DNA of 64,000 nucleotides from Azoarcus sp. L1K30 (lineage in GTDB: Bacteria; Pseudomonadota; Gammaproteobacteria; Burkholderiales; Rhodocyclaceae): the NCBI RefSeq assembly GCF_018122735.1, contig NZ_JAGRRD010000001.1, positions 1,161,887 through 1,225,886 of the forward strand. The letters run 5' to 3'. The translations under genes and the position numbers were made by a program. Of this stretch, positions 27,523 through 35,656 are shown piece after piece; within the stretch, counting starts at the first letter, position 1; each line of letters opens with the position of its first letter. The notes beneath the pieces are model-generated. The model saw only the letters and a list, made by a program, of their open reading frames with translations, ran no database searches and was not told the DNA's origin.

Positions 27523-27813
27523 TCAGAACCAGCAAAAGAGAATGCTGTAGTCGAGCTGCTCACAAAATTGCCGATCCGAACGAATCGAATAGAGCACGAT
27601 CAGCAATTGCCCCTTGAGCAAGCGCTCGGGCGGGATCGACGGGCGGCCGACACTCGAGTACAGCACACCCACATCTGCCGAAATGGCGGCGAGCGCTCGA
27701 TCAGCCAACTTCTTCACCCGCCCCAACGGATGATCCACGGGCACGCGCGACTCTGGCGAAAAGCAATGGAACATCGAGGACTGAGGATCGAGTTGGCCGC
27801 GCATCGCTTTCAA
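27523..27813 (-). pseudogene. Truncated IS5-type transposase (DUF772 N-terminal fragment)
   Basis: About 96 residues corresponding to the N-terminal DUF772 part of an IS5-group transposase: MRGQLDPQSSMFHCFSPESR, then DHPLGRVKKLADRAL, VGRPSIPPERLLKG and SDRQFCEQLDYSILF. The frame stops directly after the position of the usual LFRWF motif (here LFCWF), and the catalytic DDE region is absent. No terminal inverted repeats were identified. It marks past transposition at the edge of the AT-rich segment. Confidence 0.8.
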
Positions 27814-27906
27814 GACGGGAGGTTTGGGAATGCATCTATGACAATCAATTCGACTGTTCGTTCACTGAGTTTTGCATCAACCCGATAACTAGCACAGATC
27901 GTCACC

Positions 27907-28968
27907 CTATTCGACACTACAAACATAGAAATTTCTGGATGGAGGCGGACGGTGCGGCAATGCGCGTTCCTGTTCAATAACTGCACTCGCATCAGACATA
28001 GAGTTATCGAGAATATTCGTCGCAACAACTGCCGCCCCTTTTGACCGGGCAGCCTCTGCTTCCACAAGTCCACCGAGAACAATGCTCTTTGCTTTCCCAA
28101 AAAGCCTTATCTCCTCTTCATCACGATCAGAAACAGTGAAATCAGGTCCTTTCTCCTTTAGAGCACTGATGGCAGCCTCTTCCTTCCTTAGCATCTCATT
28201 TGGACTGGAAGCCCTAGCCCCCAACTCAGATACATACTCACCCCGTTTATCTGCACCTTTTGGATTATCCGCTATATTTTTCCGCCACATCTCTACAGCC
28301 TTTTCATGCTCATATAGGCTTGATAAAAATTGAGACAACGCACTCCGTCTACTTTCTGCAGCAGATTTCGACATCGAATCTATTATTTCACTCCATCTAT
28401 CAATTTCTCGCCTAGCATAGACAACTTTTGTCTGGTACTGCACCTCATCACTTTCATCTTTAATCTTGGAATAAGCCATGTTCGCGGTCACTCTTTCCGC
28501 CATGCTCTTAGCCTTCATAAGACTCTTTACAGCCTCTTCAAGCCTTCCCGCATCACTATCAGATTCAGCAAGCGAAAATATACTCCGAATCTTCCTGTCG
28601 ATTTCTGGGCATATTTTTGATCCATCTTGTATTTTAAATTTCTCATACGCAACACTTGCTTCGTCGCGCCACATATCATAATTCAAAATGAGAGATGGAT
28701 TATTGTAGGACCGAGAGATCCCCAAGAAACCTAAGTAGTCAGGCATTCTTATATAAAAAAAAGATACCACAGCAAAAGGAAGAAAAATAAATAGAAATAA
28801 ATTCCCCGCGATTGGAGCATACTTCCGATGATCGGCAAGCCGCAGTAACCATCCTCGCAGCAAGATAAACGGCGCTGAAACATGCCGCCCAAAAACTGTT
28901 CGGTTCAGTCCCACCAAGTAACTTCTCGGATTCCAAAAATGGAATTCACTCGAATCGTCGTCTTTCAT
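27907..28968 (-). CDS. Orphan single-pass membrane protein with long helical domain, AT-rich
   Basis: About 353 aa from the ATG at 28968 (MKDDDSSEFHFWNPRSYLVG); the frame also opens to a TTG at 29082, which would add 38 residues including a CYGC motif. One membrane helix (NLFLFIFLPFAVVSFFYI) near residue 55-73 divides a short basic N-terminal part from a roughly 270-residue charged, helical region rich in Lys, Glu and Ser (AVKSLMKAKSMAERVTANMA, YEHEKAVEMWRKNIADN). Base composition is far more AT-rich than its neighbours. I recognise no family. It lies between a transposase fragment and tRNA-Thr, consistent with horizontal acquisition. Confidence 0.65.
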   Translation of the reverse strand: MKDDDSSEFHFWNPRSYLVGLNRTVFGRHVSAPFILLRGWLLRLADHRKYAPIAGNLFLFIFLPFAVVSFFYIRMPDYLGFLGISRSYNNPSLILNYDMWRDEASVAYEKFKIQDGSKICPEIDRKIRSIFSLAESDSDAGRLEEAVKSLMKAKSMAERVTANMAYSKIKDESDEVQYQTKVVYARREIDRWSEIIDSMSKSAAESRRSALSQFLSSLYEHEKAVEMWRKNIADNPKGADKRGEYVSELGARASSPNEMLRKEEAAISALKEKGPDFTVSDRDEEEIRLFGKAKSIVLGGLVEAEAARSKGAAVVATNILDNSMSDASAVIEQERALPHRPPPSRNFYVCSVE

Positions 28969-29269
28969 TCCACACCCATAGCAGGCTGATGCAAAAACCG
29001 GCGACATCGCGCCAGTACTGAGATTCAGACCGAATTTCGTCGTGGCATCTTTTTCGGAAACGACCTTCGCGTTGTTTTTCAATTGCCTTCATGGCCGCAA
29101 CGGCGGCCGCGAAGGCTTGTTTGTGCGCCTGCGCTCATGCCTTTACTGAGGTGCCCTACGTTTTCCGCCTTCCAAGCGGTCGTCCTTATGCTGCTTCAGC
29201 GGACTACACCGCAATGAACAGGTGAGTTTGCCGGGTGCTTACTTTGTACAAGCGAAGCGTCTGGCGCTC

Positions 29270-29605
29270 CTACCGACCGTAGTTGTCGCCCATCACCTCA
29301 CACCACCACTCTTGCGCGAACTGGATGCGCTCGCCGCTGGTTGAGTCGAACTGAAAGCCCCGAAGCCATAGCCCCTTGGGTGTGATCCGCAGAAGTTCTA
29401 CATCGAAGAGCACCGGCAAGAGTGGGCGCTTGCCCGACATGCCGTAACGCTCCCAGATGGTAGCCATCCGCCTCGGTCGGTTGTCGGCAACGCCCTGCGT
29501 GACAAGTTCGAGCGTGAGCGTGCCGGACACCCCGGCATCGGCTCGGCATTCCTCACGAGTGCGACGGACACCAGCTTGCAGAAGCTGGACTAGACGGACC
29601 TGCAT
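29270..29605 (-). CDS. Small orphan protein behind a LexA-like box
   Basis: 111 aa, MQVRLVQLLQAGVRRTREEC at the N-terminus; the second half is an ordered-looking alpha/beta stretch (RPLLPVLFDVELLRITPKGL, FQFDSTSGERIQFAQEWW). No signal or membrane segment. No family recognised. A strong SOS-box match lies 16 bases before its ATG, so DNA-damage induction is likely if the host LexA uses the CTGT-N8-ACAG site. Confidence 0.6.
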   Translation of the reverse strand: MQVRLVQLLQAGVRRTREECRADAGVSGTLTLELVTQGVADNRPRRMATIWERYGMSGKRPLLPVLFDVELLRITPKGLWLRGFQFDSTSGERIQFAQEWWCEVMGDNYGR

Positions 29606-29620
29606 GGCGGCTTAAGATAA

Positions 29621-29636
29621 CTGTATGGATGTACAG
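29621..29636. promoter_or_regulatory. LexA (SOS) box
   Basis: CTGTATGGATGTACAG fits CTGT-N8-ACAG exactly; read on the minus strand it matches 13 of 16 positions of the enterobacterial consensus. It is placed immediately upstream of the 111-aa gene. Confidence 0.65.
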
Positions 29637-29688
29637 TTTAAGCCCTGAGTTCAGACTTTGGTAGAGCAGGCCCGCCCCCTATCCTCGC

Positions 29689-29770
29689 GGATCTGGTTGC
29701 CGTTCGCTGTGGATCTGGTTGCCGCTCCCGGAAGCGTGAGATTCAGCCTAACGGCAACCAAACGGCAACC
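29689..29770. repeat. Four phased copies of GGTTGCCG, two in each orientation
   Basis: The core GGTTGCCG occurs at 29695-29702 and 29717-29724, with an extended 14-bp direct repeat GGATCTGGTTGCCG and 22-bp period. Its complement CGGCAACC occurs at 29752-29759 and 29763-29770, with 11-bp period. The spacing equals one and two helical turns, as for cooperative protein-binding sites. It lies just past the 3' end of tRNA-Thr, where integrase arm-type sites of an integrated element would be found. Confidence 0.7.
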
Positions 29771-29784
29771 AAACCCCAGAAAGC

Positions 29785-29812
29785 AAAAAGGCCAACCCCG
29801 GAGGATTGGCCT
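29785..29812 (-). terminator. Rho-independent terminator of tRNA-Thr
   Basis: On the minus strand AGGCCAA / TTGGCCT (7-bp stem, 10-base loop) is followed by a run of T, 17 bases after the tRNA 3' end. Confidence 0.8.
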
Positions 29813-29828
29813 AAGTGCTTGAAACGTT

Positions 29829-29904
<76 letters not shown>

Positions 29905-29915
29905 GAAGAGCGCGG

Positions 29916-29944
29916 AGAATACAACAGGTCGCTGCGGCGTTCAA
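29916..29944 (-). promoter_or_regulatory. Sigma-70 promoter of tRNA-Thr
   Basis: On the minus strand TTGAAC (-35), 17-base spacer, TATTCT (-10); transcription would start about 5 bases before the tRNA. Confidence 0.75.
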
Positions 29945-29989
29945 GCCTTTGACGGCGCAAAAACGTGATTTCGGCGTTTCCCGCATCGT

Positions 29990-31156
29990 TCACATCAACT
30001 TGGCCGCCTCCGGTGCGCGCTGGTAGCCCCAGATGGACTGCCAGTCGTAGGGCGGCAGGCGTGGCTGGTCGTCGTGGGCGTAGCCCTGGATGCGGCAGTC
30101 GCGCGGGCCGATGCGGCGCGGGCGTGGCACGTGCTGGGGGCGGCCCTTGGTGTCTAGAAAGGCCAGCACTTCGCGTGGCGTACCATCGGCCTCGGCCGAA
30201 CGGCGGCTGATGATGCCCATCTCGCCATTGGACAGGCGCACCACGCTGCCGGGCGGGAAACTGCCGAGCCGGCCCATGAGCAATCGGGCCAGGATGTGGT
30301 CGAGGCGTTCGAGATCGGGGCCGAATACATGTTGCAGCAGACGCTGCGGGTCGCGCGCCTGATGCAGGCTCCAGAACAGCGGCCCGCGGCGTTTGCGCTC
30401 ACGCAAACGGGCGGCGAGTACGTCTGCCACACGCACCATGCGCGCATGCAGCGAGATTCCGGTACGGCTCAGTCCGGAAGGATAGCCGCTACCGTCGAAG
30501 GCCTCGTGATGCTGGCGCACGGCCGTCAGCCATGTTTCGGGAAGGCTGCCAAGCTTCTCGAGCAGCTGGGCGGCCAGTTCGGGATGTGCGTCGATCGCCT
30601 CGCGCGCTTCGGTGTCGGGCTGCCCGGCATGGGCAAACATCCGGTCGTGCAGGCGCAGGCTGCCGAGGTTCATGGTCAGGGCAGCGCCGATCAGCGTAAT
30701 ACTCTCCTGACGAGAAAAGCCGTGCGCGGCCGCGAGCTCTGCGGCAAAAAGGGCGGCGAGGACGGCATGGCACACGCTGGGGCGATCATACTGTTCCATG
30801 CGTGCGAATCCGATACATGCATCGGGATCCAGCATCCAGGTCTTGTAGGTTTCGGTGGCGAGTGAAACGAAGTCGTCGGCACTCACCGGCTGTCCGCCGA
30901 CGAGCAATTCGTCGAGCATGGCCAGGGCATTGCCGATGTCGCGCAAGACCTTGAGCGGCTCCGCGTCCGACACGCGCATGGCCTGAGTCGCACGGCAGTA
31001 CAGACGGCGCTCGCCATAGCCGGCGATCATCAGGGGGCTGATCTCCACCCCTTCGCGCAGCAGCAGCGTGCCCCGTACATCGAAAAGATCACAGGGCGCC
31101 GGTTGCCCGATCAATCCGGGCGGCAAGGCCACCGGGCGCAGAATCGAGTCGACCAT
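29990..31156 (-). CDS. HD-GYP-like protein with degenerate HD motif
   Basis: 388 aa from the ATG at 31156 (GGAG upstream). The C-terminal two thirds align with HD-GYP c-di-GMP phosphodiesterases: first His at 130 (SVCHAVLAALFAAELA), HP at 190-191, HHE at 216-218, DGSGYPSGL at 221-229 and a VADVLAARL stretch. However the central HD pair, normally within HDIGK, is replaced by Met-Asn (TMNLGS, 161-166). A bimetal centre is therefore probably incomplete, and it may bind rather than cleave c-di-GMP. The N-terminal 120 residues are of unknown fold. Confidence 0.85.
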   Translation of the reverse strand: MVDSILRPVALPPGLIGQPAPCDLFDVRGTLLLREGVEISPLMIAGYGERRLYCRATQAMRVSDAEPLKVLRDIGNALAMLDELLVGGQPVSADDFVSLATETYKTWMLDPDACIGFARMEQYDRPSVCHAVLAALFAAELAAAHGFSRQESITLIGAALTMNLGSLRLHDRMFAHAGQPDTEAREAIDAHPELAAQLLEKLGSLPETWLTAVRQHHEAFDGSGYPSGLSRTGISLHARMVRVADVLAARLRERKRRGPLFWSLHQARDPQRLLQHVFGPDLERLDHILARLLMGRLGSFPPGSVVRLSNGEMGIISRRSAEADGTPREVLAFLDTKGRPQHVPRPRRIGPRDCRIQGYAHDDQPRLPPYDWQSIWGYQRAPEAAKLM

Positions 31157-31451
31157 CGCAGTTCTCCATGAATGCCGGCAAGCCATCAGTAGCCCGCCTC
31201 CATCGTGACAAGTGCGAGATTCATGCCAGCACGCGCAAGTGCCCGGCAAGGCCGTGTTCACGCCCTTGTTATGGCACACCCGGTGGCGCCCTGCCCTGTT
31301 TGCCGTTGCCGGCTTGCCGCCTGGCCGGCAGATCTTGCCGTTCGCTGCGGCCACATTTGCTGCAGTGCATATGGCTTATTGCCAATCTTCGGGTTTCGCG
31401 ACACGCGATGGACCTTAAACTGCGGTCAACTCAAGTTCAGGAGAGGTACGC

Positions 31452-31802
31452 ATGGGACGACTCACCACACACGTGCTCGACACAGCCAACGGCAGACCGG
31501 GCGCCGGCATTGCGGTCACGGTCTTTCGCCTCGACGGCACCCGCCGGGAGCTTGCCCGCGCTACGACCAATCACGACGGCCGCTGTGACCAGCCGCTGCT
31601 GGAGGGCGCCGTCTTTGAAGCGGGCCGGTACGAGATCATATTCGGCGCGGGTGACTATTTTCGCGGCATCGATCCAACGCTGCCCGACCCTCCGTTCGTA
31701 GACGAAGTGGTCTTGCGCTTCGGCGTCGCCGACCCTGCCGCGCACTACCATGTCCCGCTCCTGGTCTCACCGTGGAGCTATTCGACCTACCGCGGCAGTT
31801 GA
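31452..31802 (+). CDS. hiuH: 5-hydroxyisourate hydrolase
   Basis: 116-aa transthyretin-like enzyme that hydrolyses 5-hydroxyisourate to OHCU, the second step of urate breakdown. Hallmarks: His7 (LTTHVLD), the HYH pair at 98-100 and the C-terminal YRGS tetrapeptide. AGGAGAGG precedes the ATG. No signal peptide, so cytoplasmic. puuD begins 34 bases downstream, forming a urate-to-OHCU unit. Confidence 0.97.
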   Translation: MGRLTTHVLDTANGRPGAGIAVTVFRLDGTRRELARATTNHDGRCDQPLLEGAVFEAGRYEIIFGAGDYFRGIDPTLPDPPFVDEVVLRFGVADPAAHYHVPLLVSPWSYSTYRGS

Positions 31803-31836
31803 TCGGACCATTGCCGGAAAACAAAGCGACAGAACC

Positions 31837-33030
31837 ATGGAAAGCTACCTTCTCGACTGGGCGAACCTGCTCGTGCGCTGGCTCCACCTCATCGCAGGCA
31901 TTGCCTGGATCGGCGCTTCCTTTTACTTCGTGATGCTGGATACCTCGCTGCGCCCGCCGAAGAAACCCGAAGACGCCAAGCGCGGCGTATTCGGTGAACT
32001 GTGGGGCGTGCACGGGGGCGGCTTCTACTGCAGCCAGAAGTTCCTTACCGGCCCCAAGGACGAGCCGCTTACCATGGACCTGCACTGGTCGAAATGGGAG
32101 GCCTACACGACCTGGCTGTCCGGCATGGGCATGCTGGCCATTGTCTATTGGGTGGGGGCATCGAGTTACCTGATCGACAAGCAGGTGATGGTGTTGACGC
32201 CCGGCATGGCCATCCTCGCCTCGGTCACCACGCTTGTTGCCGGCTGGGCCATATACGACTTGCTGTGTCGCAACCTGATGGGTCGCGATGCCTTGCTGGC
32301 CGGGCTGGTTTTCATCCTGGTGATGGCGGGCAACTGGCTATTGCACCAGCTCTTCTCCGCCCGCGGTGCCTACATTCATGTCGGCGCGATGCTTGGCACC
32401 ATCATGGCCGCCAACGTCTTCTTCCACATCATTCCCGGGCAGAAGCGGATGGTGGCGCAGATCCGCGCGGGTCAGCCGGTGGACCCGCGTCCTGGCATGG
32501 TGGGCAAGCAGCGCTCGGTGCACAACACCTACTTCACGCTGCCGGTGCTGTTCATCATGATCAGCAATCACTACCCCATGACCTACGCCAACAAGTACGG
32601 CTGGCTGATTCTGGCGGTGATGATGATTGCCGGCGTGCTGATCCGGCAGTTCTTCGTGCTGCGCCATCGCGGCCAGCTGAAATGGTGGCTGCCCGCCGCC
32701 GGCGTGGCCCTGATCGGGCTGCTGATCGTACTGATGGCCCCCAAGCCCGTGAATGCCGATGGCGACAAGGTCGGCTTCGAGTCGGTGCGGGCGGTGGTGC
32801 AGAAGCGCTGCATTGCCTGCCACGCGGCGCAGCCCACATGGGAAGGTTTCGCCCAGCCCCCCAAGGGCGTCATGCTCGAAACGCCCGAAGAAATCGGCCA
32901 GCACGCCGCAAAAATGGCGGAAACGGTGGCCAGCGGCTACATGCCGCTGGCCAACCTGACGCAGATCACCGACGAAGAGCGCGCACTCATCGCCACCTGG
33001 TTTGCCCAGGGTGCCCGGACAGACGACTGA
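31837..33030 (+). CDS. puuD: Urate hydroxylase PuuD (membrane urate oxidase with cytochrome c domain)
   Basis: 397 aa. About eight membrane helices with conserved His residues (RWLHLIAGIAWIGASFYF, LMDLHWSKWEAYTTW-type region) belong to the PuuD urate hydroxylase family, which oxidises urate to 5-hydroxyisourate without making H2O2. The C-terminus is a c-type cytochrome domain with CIACH at 325-329, which would pass electrons to the respiratory chain. The ATG at 31837 is chosen from the family N-terminus; the ribosome site is weak. Operon with hiuH. Confidence 0.94.
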   Translation: MESYLLDWANLLVRWLHLIAGIAWIGASFYFVMLDTSLRPPKKPEDAKRGVFGELWGVHGGGFYCSQKFLTGPKDEPLTMDLHWSKWEAYTTWLSGMGMLAIVYWVGASSYLIDKQVMVLTPGMAILASVTTLVAGWAIYDLLCRNLMGRDALLAGLVFILVMAGNWLLHQLFSARGAYIHVGAMLGTIMAANVFFHIIPGQKRMVAQIRAGQPVDPRPGMVGKQRSVHNTYFTLPVLFIMISNHYPMTYANKYGWLILAVMMIAGVLIRQFFVLRHRGQLKWWLPAAGVALIGLLIVLMAPKPVNADGDKVGFESVRAVVQKRCIACHAAQPTWEGFAQPPKGVMLETPEEIGQHAAKMAETVASGYMPLANLTQITDEERALIATWFAQGARTDD

Positions 33031-33135
33031 ACGCTCGCAAGAACCTGAACACCACTTCCCGACTGTGTAGCCTGTGCGGGCAGCACTGATCCGGCGCAGC
33101 TCGTGCCCGACGCCAACGGCCGCGCAAAAGGCAAA

Positions 33136-33171
33136 TGGGCGGTCCGCTGGCTGAAACCGGCCGACCGCCCA
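33136..33171. terminator. Hairpin between convergent puuD and puuE
   Basis: 9-bp perfect stem TGGGCGGTC / GACCGCCCA with an 18-base loop, placed midway between two converging genes; likely works in both directions. Confidence 0.65.
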
Positions 33172-33189
33172 ATAGAACCCACCCTTTCA

Positions 33190-34116
33190 TCAGCGCTGTG
33201 GGTGGTGTTCGATCCAGTGACGCGCGACATCCACGCGGCGGCATACCCACACGCGATCATGCTTCTCGATGTGGTCTAGGAAACGCTGCAGCGCACGGAA
33301 ACGCCCCGGACGACCGAGCAGGCGGCAGTGCATGCCCACACTCATCATGGCCGGACGTTCTTCGCCTTCGGCGTACATCACGTCGAAGGCGTCGCGCAGG
33401 TACTCGAAGAACTCGTCGCCGTGGGAGAAGCCCTGCGGCAGCGAGAAGCGCATGTCGTTGGTGTCGAGCGTGTAGGGAACGATCAGATGCGGCGTGGTGC
33501 TACCGTCGGTTTTCTCGACCTGGGTCCAGAACGGCAGATCGTCGCCGTAGTAGTCGGAGTCGTACAGAAAGCCGCCGTAGTCCGCGACCAGGCGCCGGGT
33601 GTTCGGGGAGTCGCGGCCGGTATACCAGCCCAGCGCACGTTCGCCGGTCAGGCGCTCGATGATCTCCATGCCGATTCGCATGTGCTCGCGCTCGGTGGCT
33701 TCATCCACACTCTGGTAATGGATCCAGCGCCAACCGTGGCAGGCGATCTCGTGTCCAAGTTCGCGAAAGGCAGCGGTCAGCTCGGGATGACGTTCGAGGG
33801 CCATCGACACACCGAACACCGTCAAGGGCAGGCCGCGACGCTCGAACTCACGCAGGATGCGCCATACGCCTACCCGCGAGCCGTATTCGTAAATGCCTTC
33901 CATCGACATGTGGCGCTCGGGGTAGCTGGCCGCGTTGAACAACTCTGACAGAAACTGCTCGCTGCCGGTGTCGCCATGGAGCACGCAGTTCTCTCCGCCC
34001 TCCTCGTAGTTCAGCACGAACTGTACCGCCACCCGGGACTGACCCGGCCAGTTGGCATGCGGCGGGTTGCGACCGTAGCCGATAAGGTCGCGGGGGTAGT
34101 TCGAATCAGGCTTCAT
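33190..34116 (-). CDS. puuE: Allantoinase PuuE (polysaccharide-deacetylase fold)
   Basis: 308-aa NodB-fold allantoinase that opens allantoin to allantoate, without the metal-amidohydrolase fold of AllB. Typical PuuE stretches: YPRDLIGYGRNPPHANWPG, QFVLNYEEGGENCVLHGD, HEIACHGWRWIHYQ and GWYTGRDSPNTRRLV. GGAG precedes the ATG at 34116. It is last in a minus-strand series GntR - racemase - NCS1 permease - puuE. Confidence 0.95.
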   Translation of the reverse strand: MKPDSNYPRDLIGYGRNPPHANWPGQSRVAVQFVLNYEEGGENCVLHGDTGSEQFLSELFNAASYPERHMSMEGIYEYGSRVGVWRILREFERRGLPLTVFGVSMALERHPELTAAFRELGHEIACHGWRWIHYQSVDEATEREHMRIGMEIIERLTGERALGWYTGRDSPNTRRLVADYGGFLYDSDYYGDDLPFWTQVEKTDGSTTPHLIVPYTLDTNDMRFSLPQGFSHGDEFFEYLRDAFDVMYAEGEERPAMMSVGMHCRLLGRPGRFRALQRFLDHIEKHDRVWVCRRVDVARHWIEHHPQR

Positions 34117-34176
34117 GACGGGTTCTCCACGCACACCGGCAGCAGTGCCCCTTCAGGGCACCTGCACGTCGGCAGA

Positions 34177-35562
34177 TCAGTTTTCGCAGAAGCGCTTGCA
34201 AGCGCGCCAGTTCTTCATCAACAACCAGTAGCTGAGGCCGGCTGGCACCAGGCTGGCATACCAGGATACCGAGGAGAAGCTCAGCGCAACGCCAGCGCCG
34301 ATGAGCGAGGCCACGATGCCGGCGTAGTTCACGCCACGATAAGGGCCGTTCTCATCGTACAGCTTGCCCAGATCGAGTGTGCGCCGGCGGATGATGTAGT
34401 AATCGACGACCAGTACCGCGAAGATCGGCCCCAGGAATGCCGAATAGGTCTGCACAAAAATCTGCAGGCCGGCTGCGGACTCATCCTTGACCAGTTCCCA
34501 CGGAAAGGTGCCGAAGGCGAGCAGCCCCACGATGATCGCCGAACTGCGAAACGACAGCTTGAACACGTCCATCAGCACATAGGTTGGCGGCACCACGTTG
34601 TTGAGCACGTTGGTGGTGACCTGCGCGAAGGTGATGAAGAGCAGCGTCGCAATCAGCAGCGGCTTGTTGTCGACCGCGCTGGAGAACACCTGGATCGGAT
34701 CGGCCACACCGGTCGCACCCGATACCATCAGCCCGATCAGCCCCATGAACAAGGTGCAGGGCAGGATGGACATGGCGTAGATCGTGGTCAGGGGCGCACG
34801 GCGCACGCCCTTCTCAAGCTCGCGTGCATAGTCGCTGACGTTGAGCATCATGGTGCTGTAGATGCCGAGGAAGAGCATGGTCGCGCCCCAGAACGGCAGC
34901 CCCCAGGTGCCTTCGATGTTGACCAGCCGTTCGGTGATGACATCGCCGTACTTTTCGATGACACTGAAGAACATGTAGGTCAGCGACACCAGGATGAAGC
35001 CGCTGCCGATATTCTCCAGCCACTTGATGCCCTGAAAACCGAGCACTGACAGGCCGATCTGCAGGAACTGGAACACGACGAACCAGAACACCAGATTGTC
35101 GAAGCCGAACAGGGAAGCCGATACCGCGTTGAGCGCCCCTGCCCCGACCCAGCTCTGAAAGCCATACCAGACGATGGCCGGCACTGCCCGCACCAGCCCC
35201 GGAAACTTGGTTCCGGAAAAACCGAAGGCCGAGCGCGCCTGCACCACGAAGGGAATGCCGTATTTGTAGCCCGCGGCGCCGTTGATGGCCAGCGCGATAC
35301 CGATCACGAAGCAGCCGACCGCAATGGCAACGGTGGCCTGCAACAGATTCAGCGTACCGACGATACTCGAGCCCATGGCGAAGGTGCCGATTGACACACA
35401 ACCGCCGAACCACGCCAGCAGATAAGACCACTTGCCCATGATGCGGGTCTGCTGCGGTGCCAGTGACTCTTCGCCCAGACCCTTGGCATGGTCGGTCGTA
35501 TCCGTGGGCACGCTGCCCGCCTGCAGGCCGGGGGCACGGATCGCCTCGGTATTGCTTGTCAT
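34177..35562 (-). CDS. NCS1-family allantoin/hydantoin/nucleobase permease
   Basis: 461 aa, about 12 helices, Mhp1/PucI-like. N-terminal family motif near residue 40 (WSYLLAWFGGCVSIGTFAMG) and FPGLVRAVPAIVWYGFQSWV with the Trp and Gln that line the substrate site in NCS1 proteins. The ATG at 35562 is seven bases from GGAG; a TTG at 35568 is possible. Position between a hydantoin-type racemase and puuE makes allantoin or a related hydantoin the likely cargo. Confidence 0.92.
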   Translation of the reverse strand: MTSNTEAIRAPGLQAGSVPTDTTDHAKGLGEESLAPQQTRIMGKWSYLLAWFGGCVSIGTFAMGSSIVGTLNLLQATVAIAVGCFVIGIALAINGAAGYKYGIPFVVQARSAFGFSGTKFPGLVRAVPAIVWYGFQSWVGAGALNAVSASLFGFDNLVFWFVVFQFLQIGLSVLGFQGIKWLENIGSGFILVSLTYMFFSVIEKYGDVITERLVNIEGTWGLPFWGATMLFLGIYSTMMLNVSDYARELEKGVRRAPLTTIYAMSILPCTLFMGLIGLMVSGATGVADPIQVFSSAVDNKPLLIATLLFITFAQVTTNVLNNVVPPTYVLMDVFKLSFRSSAIIVGLLAFGTFPWELVKDESAAGLQIFVQTYSAFLGPIFAVLVVDYYIIRRRTLDLGKLYDENGPYRGVNYAGIVASLIGAGVALSFSSVSWYASLVPAGLSYWLLMKNWRACKRFCEN

Positions 35563-35656
35563 GGTCAATCTCCTTTGTCTGTCGGGTTTGCGGTGCGCGC
35601 ACCGCGAGGTCTCACGCTTGCGACGCCACTGTTCTGTGCAGGGCTATCGCCGATGT

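Noticed and set aside
29044..29092. Overlapping minus-strand frame beginning ATG at 29092 near the orphan gene
   Set aside because: Short, shares sequence with the uncertain N-terminus of the orphan protein, no ribosome site.
27377..29828. Second copy of the tRNA-Thr 3' end as an island boundary
   Set aside because: I looked for the terminal ~20 bases of the tRNA in this segment and found none; the island boundary is therefore not established.
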